Positions 1-8,813 are shown, counted from the stretch's first letter. The stretch is DNA of 64,000 nt from Brevundimonas subvibrioides ATCC 15264 (GCF_000144605.1 NC_014375.1:1550001-1614000), one strand, 5' to 3'. A program made the numbers and translations. Notes: generated from the letters alone by a model not told the origin.

Positions 1-1647
1 GGCTATGGCTTCCTGAGCGAGAACGCCGAGTTCGCCGAGGCCGTGATGGCGGCCGGGATCGTCTGGATCGGCGCGCCGCCGGCGGCGATCCGGGCCATGG
101 GGCTGAAGGACGCGGCGAAAAAGCTGATGGTCGAGGCGGGGGTGCCCGTCACGCCCGGCTATATGGGCGAGGACCAGTCGCCCGAACGCCTGAAGGCGGA
201 GGCCGACGCGATCGGCTATCCGGTGCTGATCAAGGCCGTGGCGGGCGGCGGCGGCAAGGGGATGCGGCGGGTCGATGCGGCCGAGGCCTTCCTGGATGCG
301 CTGGGCTCCTGCCGGCGCGAGGCGGCGTCCAGCTTCGGTGACGACCGGGTCCTGATCGAGAAATACATCCTGTCGCCGCGCCACATCGAGGTTCAGGTGT
401 TCGGCGACGCCCACGGCGAGGTCGTGCACCTGTTCGAGCGCGACTGCTCGCTGCAGCGGCGGCACCAGAAGGTAATCGAGGAGGCCCCGGCCCCCGGGAT
501 GGACGAAGCGACCCGGGCGGCGGTGACGGCGGCGGCGGTCAAGGCGGCCAAGGCCGTAAACTATGTCGGGGCGGGGACCATCGAGTTCATCGCCGACGGG
601 ACCGAGGGGCTGCGGGCCGACCGCATCTGGTTCATGGAGATGAACACCCGGCTGCAGGTCGAACACCCGGTGACCGAGGCCATCACCGGCGTCGATCTGG
701 TCGAATGGCAGTTCCGGGCGGCGGCGGGCGAGCCCGTGCCGCTGAGGCAGGACCAGCTGGCGATCCACGGCTGGGCCATGGAGGCGCGGCTGTATGCCGA
801 GGATCCTGCGAACGGCTTCCTGCCGAGCATCGGCAAGCTGGAGCATTTCGTGCTGCCGGACGGGGTGCGGATCGACACGGGCGTGGAGCAGGGCGGCGAG
901 GTCAGCCAGTTCTACGACCCGATGATCGCCAAGCTGATCGTGCATGCGGAGACGCGGGAAGAGGCGGCCGCGGGGCTGGCGGAGGCGTGCGGGTCGGTCG
1001 AGGTCTGGCCGGTGCGGACCAATGCGGGGTTCCTGGTGCGGTGCCTGGAGCATCCGCGCTTCGTGGCGGGGGACGTGGACACGGGGTTCATCGGGGCGGA
1101 GGAGGGGGCGTTGACGGCCGTTGGCGAACCGCCCGAGGCCGTCATTCAGGACGCCAGCGACCTCCTATGGAGGTCCAGGGCGGTCGACTCGGGCGACGCC
1201 TGGGACACCGAATATGGATCGCGCGGCTTCCGGCTGAACGGCGCGGCCGTCATGCAGCAGACCTTCTTCATCGATGGCATCAGGCATCAAGCTGGTTATC
1301 TGAACGGCTATCCGGTGGTTAGCTACGGGCCCGAGATCGACGGGGGCTTGGTCGTCTTTCACGGCGGCGACCGCTATGAAGTCTCGCGCCAGGCACCGCG
1401 TAGCGGAGCGGCCGGCACCGCCTCCGACGGGTCGCTTCGCGCGCCTATGCCCGGCAAGATCGTGGCGACGCCGGCGAAGGCCGGGGATGTGGTGACCAAG
1501 GGCCAGCCGGTCATCGTGCTGGAGGCCATGAAGATGGAGCATGCGCTCAACGCGCCGTTCGACGGGGTGGTGGGCGAGGTGGCCTTCGCCGTCGGGGACC
1601 AGGTGGCGGCAGATGCGGTGCTGGCGGTGGTCGAGGCCGACGTCTAG
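1..1647 (+). CDS. Biotin-dependent acyl-CoA carboxylase alpha subunit (5' end outside window)
   Basis: Carboxylates enzyme-bound biotin with ATP and bicarbonate for transfer to an acyl-CoA by a partner beta subunit. The frame is open from base 1, so the start lies upstream; 548 codons are visible and roughly 80 residues are probably missing. Visible parts in order: the end of the biotin-carboxylase N-domain (GYGFLSENAEFA), the ATP-grasp glycine loop GGGGKGM, the active-site segment MEMNTRLQVEHPVTE, the C-terminal biotin-carboxylase domain, a linker, and a biotinyl domain with EAMKMEH whose lysine is about 37 residues from the end. The layout fits 3-methylcrotonyl-CoA carboxylase alpha (leucine catabolism) better than propionyl-CoA carboxylase, which normally carries AMKMQ. 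The beta subunit is not in view, so the substrate is inferred. Confidence 0.9.
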   Translation, partial: GYGFLSENAEFAEAVMAAGIVWIGAPPAAIRAMGLKDAAKKLMVEAGVPVTPGYMGEDQSPERLKAEADAIGYPVLIKAVAGGGGKGMRRVDAAEAFLDALGSCRREAASSFGDDRVLIEKYILSPRHIEVQVFGDAHGEVVHLFERDCSLQRRHQKVIEEAPAPGMDEATRAAVTAAAVKAAKAVNYVGAGTIEFIADGTEGLRADRIWFMEMNTRLQVEHPVTEAITGVDLVEWQFRAAAGEPVPLRQDQLAIHGWAMEARLYAEDPANGFLPSIGKLEHFVLPDGVRIDTGVEQGGEVSQFYDPMIAKLIVHAETREEAAAGLAEACGSVEVWPVRTNAGFLVRCLEHPRFVAGDVDTGFIGAEEGALTAVGEPPEAVIQDASDLLWRSRAVDSGDAWDTEYGSRGFRLNGAAVMQQTFFIDGIRHQAGYLNGYPVVSYGPEIDGGLVVFHGGDRYEVSRQAPRSGAAGTASDGSLRAPMPGKIVATPAKAGDVVTKGQPVIVLEAMKMEHALNAPFDGVVGEVAFAVGDQVAADAVLAVVEADV

Positions 1648-1785
1648 GCAGGAAAGTGTTTTAATACAGAGGCTTGTGCACTTTGCCTATGAGGCCCTGT
1701 GATGGGCGGAGGCTGAGGCAATTGCACTCGGAAAAACCGAGTCTAGCACGTGCAAGTCGCTGATTTCGCTCAACAGAATTTGCAC

Positions 1786-1838
1786 TCCGTTGGACTCCAT
1801 GAGTCCAACGGATTTGACCCTCTCCCGCCGGGAGAGGG
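1786..1838. repeat. Two adjacent perfect hairpins in the intergenic spacer
   Basis: The 300-base spacer 1648-1948 has no convincing gene. It contains a perfect 12-bp inverted repeat (1786-1797 with 1801-1812, 3-nt loop) followed directly by a 9-bp inverted repeat (CCCTCTCCC at 1818-1826 with GGGAGAGGG at 1830-1838). The second resembles REP-like CTCTCCC/GGGAGAG elements common in alphaproteobacterial spacers. Neither is followed by a T run, so neither is a standard terminator. Confidence 0.6.
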
Positions 1839-1948
1839 GGAGGCTAGACCCCACAGGCCTGCCCCGCGTCACCTTGCCCGCCCCACCCCGTCGCGGCTTC
1901 GCATCGACGACCCTCCCCCGAGGGCGAGGGAGATGATAGTGCCCGACC

Positions 1949-2347
1949 ATGCCTCTCCACATGATCAAGCTCTGCGTCGGTGTCGCCAAGGTCGAGACGC
2001 TGGAACGGCGGGCGGCCAAGGGGGACTGGCTGACGGTCAACACCCGGATGACGCCCAAGCGCGCGCCCGAGATCGAGGACGGGGGGTCGATCTTCTGGGT
2101 CATGAAGGGCTCGGTGACCTGCCGGATGCCGATCCTGGACATCACGACGAAAGGCGAGGGCAAGGCGTCGATGTGCCTGATCAAGCTGTCGCCCGAGGTG
2201 ATCCGCACGGCCCCGCAGGCGCGCAGGCCGTTCCAGGGCTGGCGCTATCTGGAGCCCAAGGACGCGCCCCCGGACCTGTCGTCGCTGGACGCCGGGGACA
2301 TGCCGGAGGATCTGGCCAAGCAGTTGCGGGAGATGGGGGCGTGGTGA
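1949..2347 (+). CDS. DUF1489 family protein
   Basis: 132-residue soluble protein starting MPLHMIKLCVGV and containing the SIFWVMKG segment, both characteristic of the alphaproteobacterial DUF1489 family; the length matches the family. No signal peptide or membrane segment is visible. The function is unknown. It stands alone between the carboxylase subunit and a MATE exporter, separated from both by repeat-bearing spacers, so the context gives no hint of its role. An upstream ATG is absent, which makes this start the natural choice. Confidence 0.8.
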   Translation: MPLHMIKLCVGVAKVETLERRAAKGDWLTVNTRMTPKRAPEIEDGGSIFWVMKGSVTCRMPILDITTKGEGKASMCLIKLSPEVIRTAPQARRPFQGWRYLEPKDAPPDLSSLDAGDMPEDLAKQLREMGAW

Positions 2348-2360
2348 AGAGAGAGGCAGG

Positions 2361-2473
2361 AGGCAGTAGGCAGTAGGCAGTGAAGACGGGGCTGGCGGAA
2401 GCGGCTATAGCGACCGGCCCGATCTCACCCTCGCGGCCCTGATCTACCCTCTACTGCCTACTGCCTACTGCCT
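2361..2473. repeat. Inverted pair of triple heptamer repeats
   Basis: Three tandem AGGCAGT units (2361-2381) are matched by three ACTGCCT units (2453-2473), giving a perfect 21-bp inverted repeat with a 71-base spacer. It fills most of the gap between the DUF1489 gene and the MATE gene and ends 12 bases before the MATE start codon. A transcript through it could fold into a long hairpin near the translation start. Confidence 0.75.
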
Positions 2474-2485
2474 CAAAGACCGCTC

Positions 2486-3850
2486 ATGCCCTTCCTCTCC
2501 CCCTCCACCCGGGCCGCCACGCGCGAGCTGCTGACGCTGGCCTGGCCGGTGGTGCTGGCACGGATCGGCATCATGACCATGGGGCTGACCGACGCGATCG
2601 TGGTCGGCAACTATTCGAGCACCGAGCTGGCCTACAGCTCGCTGGCGCTGGCTCCCACCTCGATCATGGTGACGACGGCGGTCGGCCTGCTGCTGGGCGT
2701 GCAGGTGATGACCGCGCGGCGGATCGGCGAGGGTCGGCGCGACGAGGCCGGAGCCGTGCTGCGGCGCGGGCTGGTCTATTCGCTGCAGCTGGGGATCGCG
2801 GCGATGATCGCCCTGATCGTCGTCGGGCCGTGGGCCCTGACGCAGCTGAACCTGGCCGACGGGCTGGGCGAGGGGGCGCGGCCGGCTCTTATCGTTTTCG
2901 CCTTGGGCATGCCCGCCTATCTGATCTCGGTGGCGGCCCAGTTCTTCCTCGAGGCCCTGGGCAAGCCCAAGCCGGGCATGATCGCCATGTGGGTGGCCAA
3001 CGGCGTCAACTTGGCGCTGAACCTGCTGCTGGTGCCCGACATCCTGGGCATCGGGCTGTTCGGGGCTGAGGCCTCGGCCTGGGCGACCTTCTTCGCGCGC
3101 GGGTCGCTGGCCGTGTTCCTCGTGATCTACATCGTCCGCCTGCCGGAGGCGCGGGCGCTGGGGGTGTTCAACAAGCCGCCGAAGGACCCGCCGGCCGAGC
3201 GCGAGCAGATCAAGATCGGCGCCGGGTCGGGCGCGTCCTATTTCATCGAGGTCGGGGCCTTCGCCCTGATGACCTTCATCGCCGGGCAGCTGGGGACGGA
3301 AGAGACGGCGGCCTGGGCCATCGTGCTGAACATCTCGGCCATCGTCTTCATGGTGCCGATGGGTCTGTCGTCGGCGACAGCGGTGCTGGTGGGCCGGGCC
3401 TATGGAGCAGAGGACGCGCGCGGCGTGCTGCGGAACGGGCTGGTCGGGATCGGAACGATCGCCGTGCTGACCCTGATCGTGGCGCTGGTGGTGTGGCCGA
3501 CCGCGCCGCTGCTGATCGCCGCCTACAACCGCGATCCCATACTGGCGGCGATCGCGGTGCCGGCCCTGGTACTGGCCAGCCTGTTCTTCGTGGCCGACGG
3601 CATCCAGGTGGTGGCGTCACAGGCCAACCGCGCGGCGGGCGACGTCTGGTGGCCGACGATCATGCATTTCTTCTCGTACGGCGCCGTGATGATGCCGCTG
3701 GGCTGGGTGCTGGCCCACCGGATCGGCGTCGATGGCCTGGTCTGGGCGGTGATCATCGCCAGCCTGGTGTCGGCGAGCCTGCTGACGGGCCGGTTCGTGC
3801 GGATCGCGCGGCGGCTGCAGGCGGGCCCGGGTCAGTCCGCCGAGGCCTGA
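2486..3850 (+). CDS. MATE family multidrug/toxin efflux transporter
   Basis: 454-residue inner-membrane protein of about 12 hydrophobic segments, the usual MATE size. The first helix begins with the family pattern LTLAWPVVLARIGIMTMGLTD, followed by the conserved VGNYSSTELAYSS region and the GLLLGVQVMTARRIGEGRR loop. A second related half starts near residue 235. Family members export cationic drugs or metabolites in exchange for Na+ or H+; substrate and ion cannot be read from the sequence. The gene is monocistronic, and its 3' end overlaps by 19 bases the end of a small gene on the opposite strand. Confidence 0.92.
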   Translation: MPFLSPSTRAATRELLTLAWPVVLARIGIMTMGLTDAIVVGNYSSTELAYSSLALAPTSIMVTTAVGLLLGVQVMTARRIGEGRRDEAGAVLRRGLVYSLQLGIAAMIALIVVGPWALTQLNLADGLGEGARPALIVFALGMPAYLISVAAQFFLEALGKPKPGMIAMWVANGVNLALNLLLVPDILGIGLFGAEASAWATFFARGSLAVFLVIYIVRLPEARALGVFNKPPKDPPAEREQIKIGAGSGASYFIEVGAFALMTFIAGQLGTEETAAWAIVLNISAIVFMVPMGLSSATAVLVGRAYGAEDARGVLRNGLVGIGTIAVLTLIVALVVWPTAPLLIAAYNRDPILAAIAVPALVLASLFFVADGIQVVASQANRAAGDVWWPTIMHFFSYGAVMMPLGWVLAHRIGVDGLVWAVIIASLVSASLLTGRFVRIARRLQAGPGQSAEA

Positions 3851-4038
3851 TCCCCGGCCTGATCCGGGCAGGGAGCCTTGCGCTTCTGCGTGGCCTCCGT
3901 GGTGGCGAACATCACCGAGGACACCGCGAACATGATCGCCACCATGCTCATCGAGTCTTCCGACCGCCATACGGTGAAGAACAGCACGCCGAAACCGGCG
4001 AAGATTCCTCCCAGCGTCCAGCCCAGTCCACGCGACAT
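3832..4038 (-). CDS. Small hypothetical membrane protein, 68 aa
   Basis: Encodes MSRGLGWTLGGIFAGFGVLF, then a second hydrophobic stretch (MVAIMFAVSSVMFA) and a short basic tail, so two transmembrane helices are likely. A GGAG lies about 10 bases before the ATG, supporting a real gene. It overlaps convergently with the end of the MATE gene, and a palindromic motif (4082-4103) lies about 45 bases upstream of its start. No family is recognised. An open frame on the other strand over the same bases lacks these features. Confidence 0.5.
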   Translation of the reverse strand: MSRGLGWTLGGIFAGFGVLFFTVWRSEDSMSMVAIMFAVSSVMFATTEATQKRKAPCPDQAGDQASAD

Positions 4039-4081
4039 CGTCCGGCTCCGTGTTGGCCCGATCCCCTGACCGGGCGTTCGA

Positions 4082-4124
4082 GATGTAAAGCACCCTGTAC
4101 ATCACGGAGCGGCAAATGTAAAGC
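4082..4124. promoter_or_regulatory. Candidate operator: GATGTAAAG palindrome plus a second half-site
   Basis: GATGTAAAG (4082-4090) and CTGTACATC (4095-4103) form an imperfect palindrome with one mismatch in nine. The direct copy ATGTAAAGC recurs at 4116, exactly 33 bases (about three helical turns) from the first copy at 4083. The site lies between the divergent small membrane gene and metG and could serve either. The cognate regulator is unknown. Confidence 0.4.
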
Positions 4125-4147
4125 GTCCTAGACAGGGAGCGCGAAGG

Positions 4148-4176
4148 GTGACGCCGGGGCCGCATCGCCCTATATC
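4148..4176 (+). promoter_or_regulatory. Candidate housekeeping-type promoter of metG
   Basis: GTGACG (4148-4153) and TATATC (4171-4176) are separated by 17 bases, resembling -35 and -10 boxes. Transcription would begin near 4183, about 22 bases before the ATG at 4205. This also argues against the in-frame upstream start at 4148, which would lie inside the promoter. Based on motif matching only. Confidence 0.4.
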
Positions 4177-4204
4177 CGACCGCTCCCCTGACCCCCGGAC
4201 ACCC

Positions 4205-5908
4205 ATGCCCCGCATCCTGATCACCTCGGCGCTGCCCTACATCAACGGCATCAAGCATCTGGGGAATCTGGCGGGGTCGATGCTGCCGGCCGATGTCTTC
4301 GCCCGGTTCAAGCGCGGGCAGGGGCATGAAGTCCTCTATATCTGCGCCACGGACGAGCACGGGACGCCGGCCGAGTTGGCCGCCGCGGCCGCCGGTCAGG
4401 ACGTCCAGACCTATTGCGACGAACAGCACGAGATCCAGAAGGCGGCGGGACAGGCGTTCGGCCTGAGCTACGACTGGTTCGGCCGGTCCTCGCGCGAGCC
4501 GAACCGGCGGCTGACGCAGCATTTCGCCAAGGTGCTGGAGGCCAACGGCCTGATCGAGGAACGGGTGGACCGGATGGTCTATTCGGTCGACGACGCGCGC
4601 TTCCTGCCCGACCGCTATGTCGAGGGGACCTGCCCCCACTGCGGCCACGTCGGCGCGCGGGGCGACCAGTGCGACAACTGCGGGCGGCTGCTGGACCCGA
4701 CCGACCTGATCGCCCCCTATTCGGCGGTCTCGGGCTCGACCAACCTCGAGGTGCGCGACACGCGCCACCTGTATCTGCTGCAGACGAAGATCGAGGACCG
4801 GATCCGGGGCTGGATCGAGTCGAAGTCCGACTGGCAGACGCTGGCGAAGTCGATCGCGCTGAAGCACCTCGACGAGGGGCTGATCGACCGGGGAATCACG
4901 CGCGACCTGAAGTGGGGCGTGCCGGTGGTCGGTGACGACGGCGGGCCGCGCCCGGGCATGGAGGGCAAGGTCTTCTACGTCTGGTTCGACGCGCCCATCG
5001 AATACATCGGCGCGACCGAGGAGTGGGCCGAGGCCAATGGCACGACCTGGCGCGACTGGTGGCGGCTGGACGAGGGGGCCGACGACGTCCGCTACGTCCA
5101 GTTCATGGGCAAGGACAACGTGGCCTTCCACACCGTCAGCTTCCCCGCGACCATCCTGGGGTCGGGCGAGCCGTGGAAGACGGTCGACACGCTGAAGGCC
5201 TTCAACTGGCTGAACTGGTACGGCGGCAAGTTCTCGACGTCGCAGAAGCGCGGGGTCTTCATGGACCAGGCGCTGGAGATCCTGCCCGCCGACTACTGGC
5301 GCTGGCACCTGACGGCCTATGGGCCGGAAGGGTCGGACGCGGCCTTCACCTGGGAGCAGTTCCAGTCGACGACCAACAAGGACCTGGCCGATGTGCTGGG
5401 CAATTTCGTCAACCGGATCGTCAAGTTCGCGGAATCGAAATTCGACGGGGTGGTGCCGGACGGCGGCACACCGGGCCCGCTGGAGGCGAAACTGGAGGCC
5501 GATGTGGCGGCGGGCATCGCCGAGGCCACGGCCGCCTTCGAGGCGATGGAGTTCAGGAAGGCCTGCGTGGCCCTGCGCGCCGTCTGGGTGCTGGGCAACG
5601 AATACCTGCAGGAGGCCGCGCCCTGGACCGCCTACAAGACCGATGTCGAACGCTCGGCCGTCGGGGTGCGGACGGGCCTGAATCTGGTCGCCCTGTTCGC
5701 GCGGCTGGCGGCCCCGGTCCTGCCGTTCACCGCCCCGACGATCGCGGCGACGGTGGGCGAGACGGACCTGTCATGGCCGGCGGCGGACGAGGCCTTGCTG
5801 GACCGCCTGCCGCGCGGCCAGAAGGTGGCCTCGGCCGAGGTGCTGTTCAGGAAGATCGAGGACGTCCAGGTGGCGGAATGGTCCGAGCGCTTCGGCGGGG
5901 CGGACTGA
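4205..5908 (+). CDS. metG: Methionyl-tRNA synthetase
   Basis: Charges tRNA-Met with methionine in the cytoplasm. The 567-residue protein starts [20 protein letters not shown], where HLGN is the HIGH-type ATP motif. A zinc knuckle (CPHC then CDNC, near residues 142-160) sits in the connective peptide, and KFSTSQKRG is the KMSKS-type loop. It lacks the C-terminal tRNA-binding (Arc1p-like) extension found in longer MetRS forms, as is usual in alphaproteobacteria. An in-frame start at 4148 would add 19 proline-rich residues before the conserved N-terminus and is rejected. The gene is monocistronic. Confidence 0.96.
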   Translation: MPRILITSALPYINGIKHLGNLAGSMLPADVFARFKRGQGHEVLYICATDEHGTPAELAAAAAGQDVQTYCDEQHEIQKAAGQAFGLSYDWFGRSSREPNRRLTQHFAKVLEANGLIEERVDRMVYSVDDARFLPDRYVEGTCPHCGHVGARGDQCDNCGRLLDPTDLIAPYSAVSGSTNLEVRDTRHLYLLQTKIEDRIRGWIESKSDWQTLAKSIALKHLDEGLIDRGITRDLKWGVPVVGDDGGPRPGMEGKVFYVWFDAPIEYIGATEEWAEANGTTWRDWWRLDEGADDVRYVQFMGKDNVAFHTVSFPATILGSGEPWKTVDTLKAFNWLNWYGGKFSTSQKRGVFMDQALEILPADYWRWHLTAYGPEGSDAAFTWEQFQSTTNKDLADVLGNFVNRIVKFAESKFDGVVPDGGTPGPLEAKLEADVAAGIAEATAAFEAMEFRKACVALRAVWVLGNEYLQEAAPWTAYKTDVERSAVGVRTGLNLVALFARLAAPVLPFTAPTIAATVGETDLSWPAADEALLDRLPRGQKVASAEVLFRKIEDVQVAEWSERFGGAD

Positions 5909-5986
5909 TTCCCCGCGCGTTCGGCTGGACCGATCGGCGGAGCTGGAACCGTCGCTGATCCTACAAGCGCTGCAGCGCGTGAGGAC

Positions 5987-6184
5987 GGTTCATCACAAAG
6001 GGCACAAAGAAGGCCACGAAGGGCACGAAGGCAGCGGTGCCTTGTGCAGGTCGACGTCTTCGCTTCTAATTCCTGATCGCGGCATACGCCGCATAGGTCC
6101 GAGGCAACCGCAGACGCGGTTCTGGCGAACGCACAGGATCCGTCGTGCCCTTTGTGGTTCCCTTTGTGCGCTTTGTGATGAACC
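5987..6184. repeat. Fold-back repeat element, copy 1
   Basis: A 198-bp non-coding element with terminal inverted repeats of about 41 bp. The outermost 14 bases are perfect (GGTTCATCACAAAG at 5987-6000 and CTTTGTGATGAACC at 6171-6184), and the next 27 match at about 21 positions. The arms are built of degenerate CACAAAGGG/CACGAAGGG units. The element fills most of the 327-base gap between metG and the next gene. A related copy lies at 12920-13142. Confidence 0.75.
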
Positions 6185-6235
6185 CGCCATCGTCCCGGAA
6201 CACGCCGGTCGGCGCGTCGACCCGAACGACGAAAA

Positions 6236-6685
6236 CTAGTCGAACAGGGCGGCCGGCGCGTTGAACTCGTCCGGCCAGGCCAGCCAGGCGACGTCGGTCG
6301 GGCCGATGACGAAGGTCACGACCCGCCAGGTGCCGCCGCTCCGGCGCAGCAGGGCGTAGGTGCCCGGACCGTCGAACACGCCGTTCTCCAGCGCGCTGGC
6401 GTAGCGGGTCCGGCCGAAGTCGATGGGCCGCCCGCCGGGCTGCTGGATCGACCCCGCGTAAAAGGCCCAGTCGCCCTGGACCCGCAGCCGGTCCACCACG
6501 AATTGCACCGGCTGGCCGCCGAGATCGCGCTGGATGGACGGCCTCAGGGCGTCGAGGATCGGACGGCGGAGCGGATCGCCGACGCCGATGGTGCGGACGC
6601 CCGACTGGACGACGGCCGGCGGCACCGGCTCGGCCGCGGTCGTCATCGGCCCGGCGAGCAGGAGGGGCAGAAGCATCAGGCTCAT
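6236..6685 (-). CDS. Hypothetical exported protein
   Basis: 149 residues with an N-terminal hydrophobic segment (MSLMLLPLLLAGPMTTAAEP) that reads as a signal peptide with cleavage after the TAA region, so a periplasmic location is likely. The mature part contains VQFVVDRLRVQGDWAFYAGS and a W-rich C-terminal half, and looks like a compact alpha/beta domain. No catalytic motif is evident and the family function is unknown to me. It follows the terC gene on the same strand after about 100 bases that hold a 9-bp hairpin (6706-6733). Confidence 0.7.
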   Translation of the reverse strand: MSLMLLPLLLAGPMTTAAEPVPPAVVQSGVRTIGVGDPLRRPILDALRPSIQRDLGGQPVQFVVDRLRVQGDWAFYAGSIQQPGGRPIDFGRTRYASALENGVFDGPGTYALLRRSGGTWRVVTFVIGPTDVAWLAWPDEFNAPAALFD

Positions 6686-6786
6686 CGGGCACTCCGCAGG
6701 TTCATCGATGGGGAAAGGTGACGATCCCCATCGTAGAAGCGAAGCCGTAGGGACGATAGCGGACCCGGCCCCGACGTCAGGCGGCG

Positions 6787-7593
6787 TCAGGGTTCAGCGA
6801 TCGCCTGCTGGGCCAGACAGATCGTCAGCTTTTCGCCCTTCTCCGGACGGCAGGACTTCGTCACCTCCTCGGCGGTGACGTCGAGGAAGGCGGGAGCCGA
6901 GGCGTTGTGCTGTTCCACGGCCAGGGCCCGCACCACGGTCGAGCGATAGCCGTCCCAGATCATGTGGATGGCGACGTAGAGCACGATGACCAGGCCGACG
7001 TAGCCGATCCAGCGGTAGCGACCCAGCAGCTTGGCGATGTAGGTCGCGGCCACGCCCATCAGGCCGATCGAGAGCACGAGGCCGAAGACCATGATCCAGG
7101 GGTGGTCGTGGGCCGCGCCCGCGACGGCCAGGACGTTGTCCAGCGACATGGTCACGTCGGCGATCAGGATCTGGACGAGGGCGGCGCCGAAGCTCTTGCG
7201 CTTCAGGCCCATTTCCTCGGGCGAGGGGCCCTTGCCGTGTTCGATTGCGAGGGCGAGCTCGAGCTCGGCCTGGGCCTCGGCCTGGTCGTGGGTGGCCGCC
7301 TCCTGCAGCTCGCGCCACATCTTCCAGCAGACCCAGAGCAGCAGCACCCCGCCCGCGATCAGCAGGCCGACGATGGCCAGCAGCTGGACGGTGACGAGGG
7401 CGAACACGATCCGCAGGACGACGGCGGCGGCCAGACCGATCAGGATGGCCTTGCGACGCAGTTCCTGGGGCAGGGCGGCGGCGGCCAGGCCGACGGCGAC
7501 GGCGTTGTCGCCAGCCAGGACCAAGTCGATGGCCAGCACCTTGCCCAGGGCGGACAGCTGGCTGGCGAGTTCGGGAGAGCTGAGGAATTCCAT
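6787..7593 (-). CDS. TerC family integral membrane protein
   Basis: 268 residues with about seven membrane helices. The two TerC signature segments are present: LAIDLVLAGDNAVAVGLAAA near residue 19 and ADVTMSLDNVLAVAG near residue 145, each with the conserved acidic/Asn pair. TerC/YjbE-type proteins are linked to metal-ion (Mn2+, Ca2+) export or tellurite resistance; which applies here cannot be read. A charged, Glu/Ala-rich cytoplasmic loop lies between the halves, and the tail has two cysteines. No manganese riboswitch is obvious in the 74-base upstream gap, which holds a GC-rich hairpin instead. Confidence 0.88.
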   Translation of the reverse strand: MEFLSSPELASQLSALGKVLAIDLVLAGDNAVAVGLAAAALPQELRRKAILIGLAAAVVLRIVFALVTVQLLAIVGLLIAGGVLLLWVCWKMWRELQEAATHDQAEAQAELELALAIEHGKGPSPEEMGLKRKSFGAALVQILIADVTMSLDNVLAVAGAAHDHPWIMVFGLVLSIGLMGVAATYIAKLLGRYRWIGYVGLVIVLYVAIHMIWDGYRSTVVRALAVEQHNASAPAFLDVTAEEVTKSCRPEKGEKLTICLAQQAIAEP

Positions 7594-7632
7594 GCGCGGT
7601 CTCTAGCGGGGTGAATCCGTACCGCCAAGCCT

Positions 7633-7661
7633 CCTCCCCACTCGCCGCGCGAATGGGGAGG
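7633..7661. repeat. REP-like hairpin between rlmB and terC
   Basis: CCTCCCCA (7633-7640) pairs with TGGGGAGG (7654-7661), and the inner bases extend the stem. It resembles other CTCCCC/GGGGAG palindromes in this window (1818-1838, 10281-10439, 17602-17637). It lies immediately downstream of rlmB and may limit read-through into terC. Confidence 0.55.
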
Positions 7662-7667
7662 GGCGGA

Positions 7668-8582
7668 TCAGCGTTGCTTGCGCGTGGCCTCATACAGGGC
7701 GACGGCCGCCGCGTTGGAGACGTTCAGGCTCTCGAAGCCGCCGGGCATGGGAATCTTCGCCAGCACGTCGCAGTGCTCGGCGACCAGACGACGGATGCCG
7801 TCGCCCTCGGACCCCATGACCAGGACGGTCGGGCGGTGGTCGAGGGCGTTCTCCAGCAGTTCCTCCGAATCGCCGTCCAGACCCACGGCGCGCCAGCCGA
7901 GGTCGGCGAGGCGTTCCAGGGCGCGGGACAGATTCGTCACGCGGGCGCAGGGCAGGCGTTCGGTCGCCCCGGCGGCGGCTTTGGCGAGGGCACCGGCCAG
8001 CACCGGCGAATGACGGTCCTGGACGACGATGCCGCGCGCGCCGAAGGCCAGGGCCGAGCGGAAGATGGCCCCGACGTTCTGGGGGTCGGTCAGCTGGTCC
8101 AGCATGACGATGATTCCCTCGGCCGGATCGCCGAGGTCCTCGAGGCTGACGCCCTCCAGCGGCTGGACCTTGAAGGCCATGCCCTGGTGAACGGCCCCGG
8201 CGGGCAGCATGCGTTCGAGGGTCTGGGCGTCCATGACCTCGATCTTGTGGCCGTTGGCCGTGCCTTCGCGCTCGATCTCGGCGGCGCGGTCTTCGGTGGC
8301 CAGAAGCCGGCCCATGCCCTTGCGGGCCGGATTGGCCAGGGCCGCCAGCACGGGGTGGCGGCCCCACAGGAAGCCGTCGGCATCGACCTTGCCCCGGCTC
8401 GGGCGCGGGGCGGCCGAGGAAAAGGCCCTGGCCGGCGGGTTGGGGTTCCAGCCACCCGGTTTCGGCCCACGCTGTTCGGCCGAAGCGTCACCGGAGCGCG
8501 GCTTGAAAGGGGGTTTGCCGCCCGGTTTCGAGGCCGTTTTCGGACCCGATTTCCGGTCGTTGCGTTCTGGATTTCTCGACAC
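7668..8582 (-). CDS. rlmB: TrmH/SpoU family rRNA 2'-O-methyltransferase, RlmB type
   Basis: Predicted to methylate the ribose of G2251 in 23S rRNA. The 304-residue protein has a basic, disordered N-terminal tail of about 70 residues (Lys/Pro/Gly-rich) that may bind RNA. It is followed by the substrate-binding domain (FLWGRHPVLAAL) and the SPOUT knot domain with motifs NVGAIFRSA, VMGSEGDGIRRLV and LNVSNAAAVALYEA. The start is GTG at 8582; a shorter start inside the tail is possible. It is divergent from the downstream tRNA genes. Confidence 0.93.
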   Translation of the reverse strand: MSRNPERNDRKSGPKTASKPGGKPPFKPRSGDASAEQRGPKPGGWNPNPPARAFSSAAPRPSRGKVDADGFLWGRHPVLAALANPARKGMGRLLATEDRAAEIEREGTANGHKIEVMDAQTLERMLPAGAVHQGMAFKVQPLEGVSLEDLGDPAEGIIVMLDQLTDPQNVGAIFRSALAFGARGIVVQDRHSPVLAGALAKAAAGATERLPCARVTNLSRALERLADLGWRAVGLDGDSEELLENALDHRPTVLVMGSEGDGIRRLVAEHCDVLAKIPMPGGFESLNVSNAAAVALYEATRKQR

Positions 8583-8729
8583 TATAAGACGCCCTCCGAT
8601 TTGGAGCCCTAGGGCTTTCGGGTCTGGCGCACCCTCTATCTCAGGCGTGTCCCGACCCAGAAGCCTTTTGTTCCGATAGCTGTCGAAAGACGGGTATCGG
8701 GTCAGGGTTCGACGGTTCGAAACGCGCGA

Positions 8730-8813
8730 GGGGGAATGTCCCGAGCGGCAAAGGGGGGGGACTGTAAATCCCCTGCGTAAGCTTCGCAGGTTCGAGTCCT
8801 GCTTCCCCCACCA
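8730..8813 (+). tRNA. tRNA-Tyr (GTA)
   Basis: The acceptor stem GGGGGAA (8730-8736) pairs with TTCCCCC (8803-8809), followed by discriminator A and an encoded CCA. The anticodon GTA is at 8764-8766 in CTGTAAA. A long variable arm (GCGTAAGCTTCGC region) makes it a class II tRNA, and the T arm carries GGTTCGAGTCC. It is the first gene of a tRNA-Tyr/tRNA-Gly/tuf cluster conserved in alphaproteobacteria. Confidence 0.95.

Noticed and set aside
3617..5308. Minus-strand frame across metG and the MATE gene end
   Set aside because: Antisense to two clear genes and without motifs; only the 68-residue frame at 3832-4038 has a start signal.
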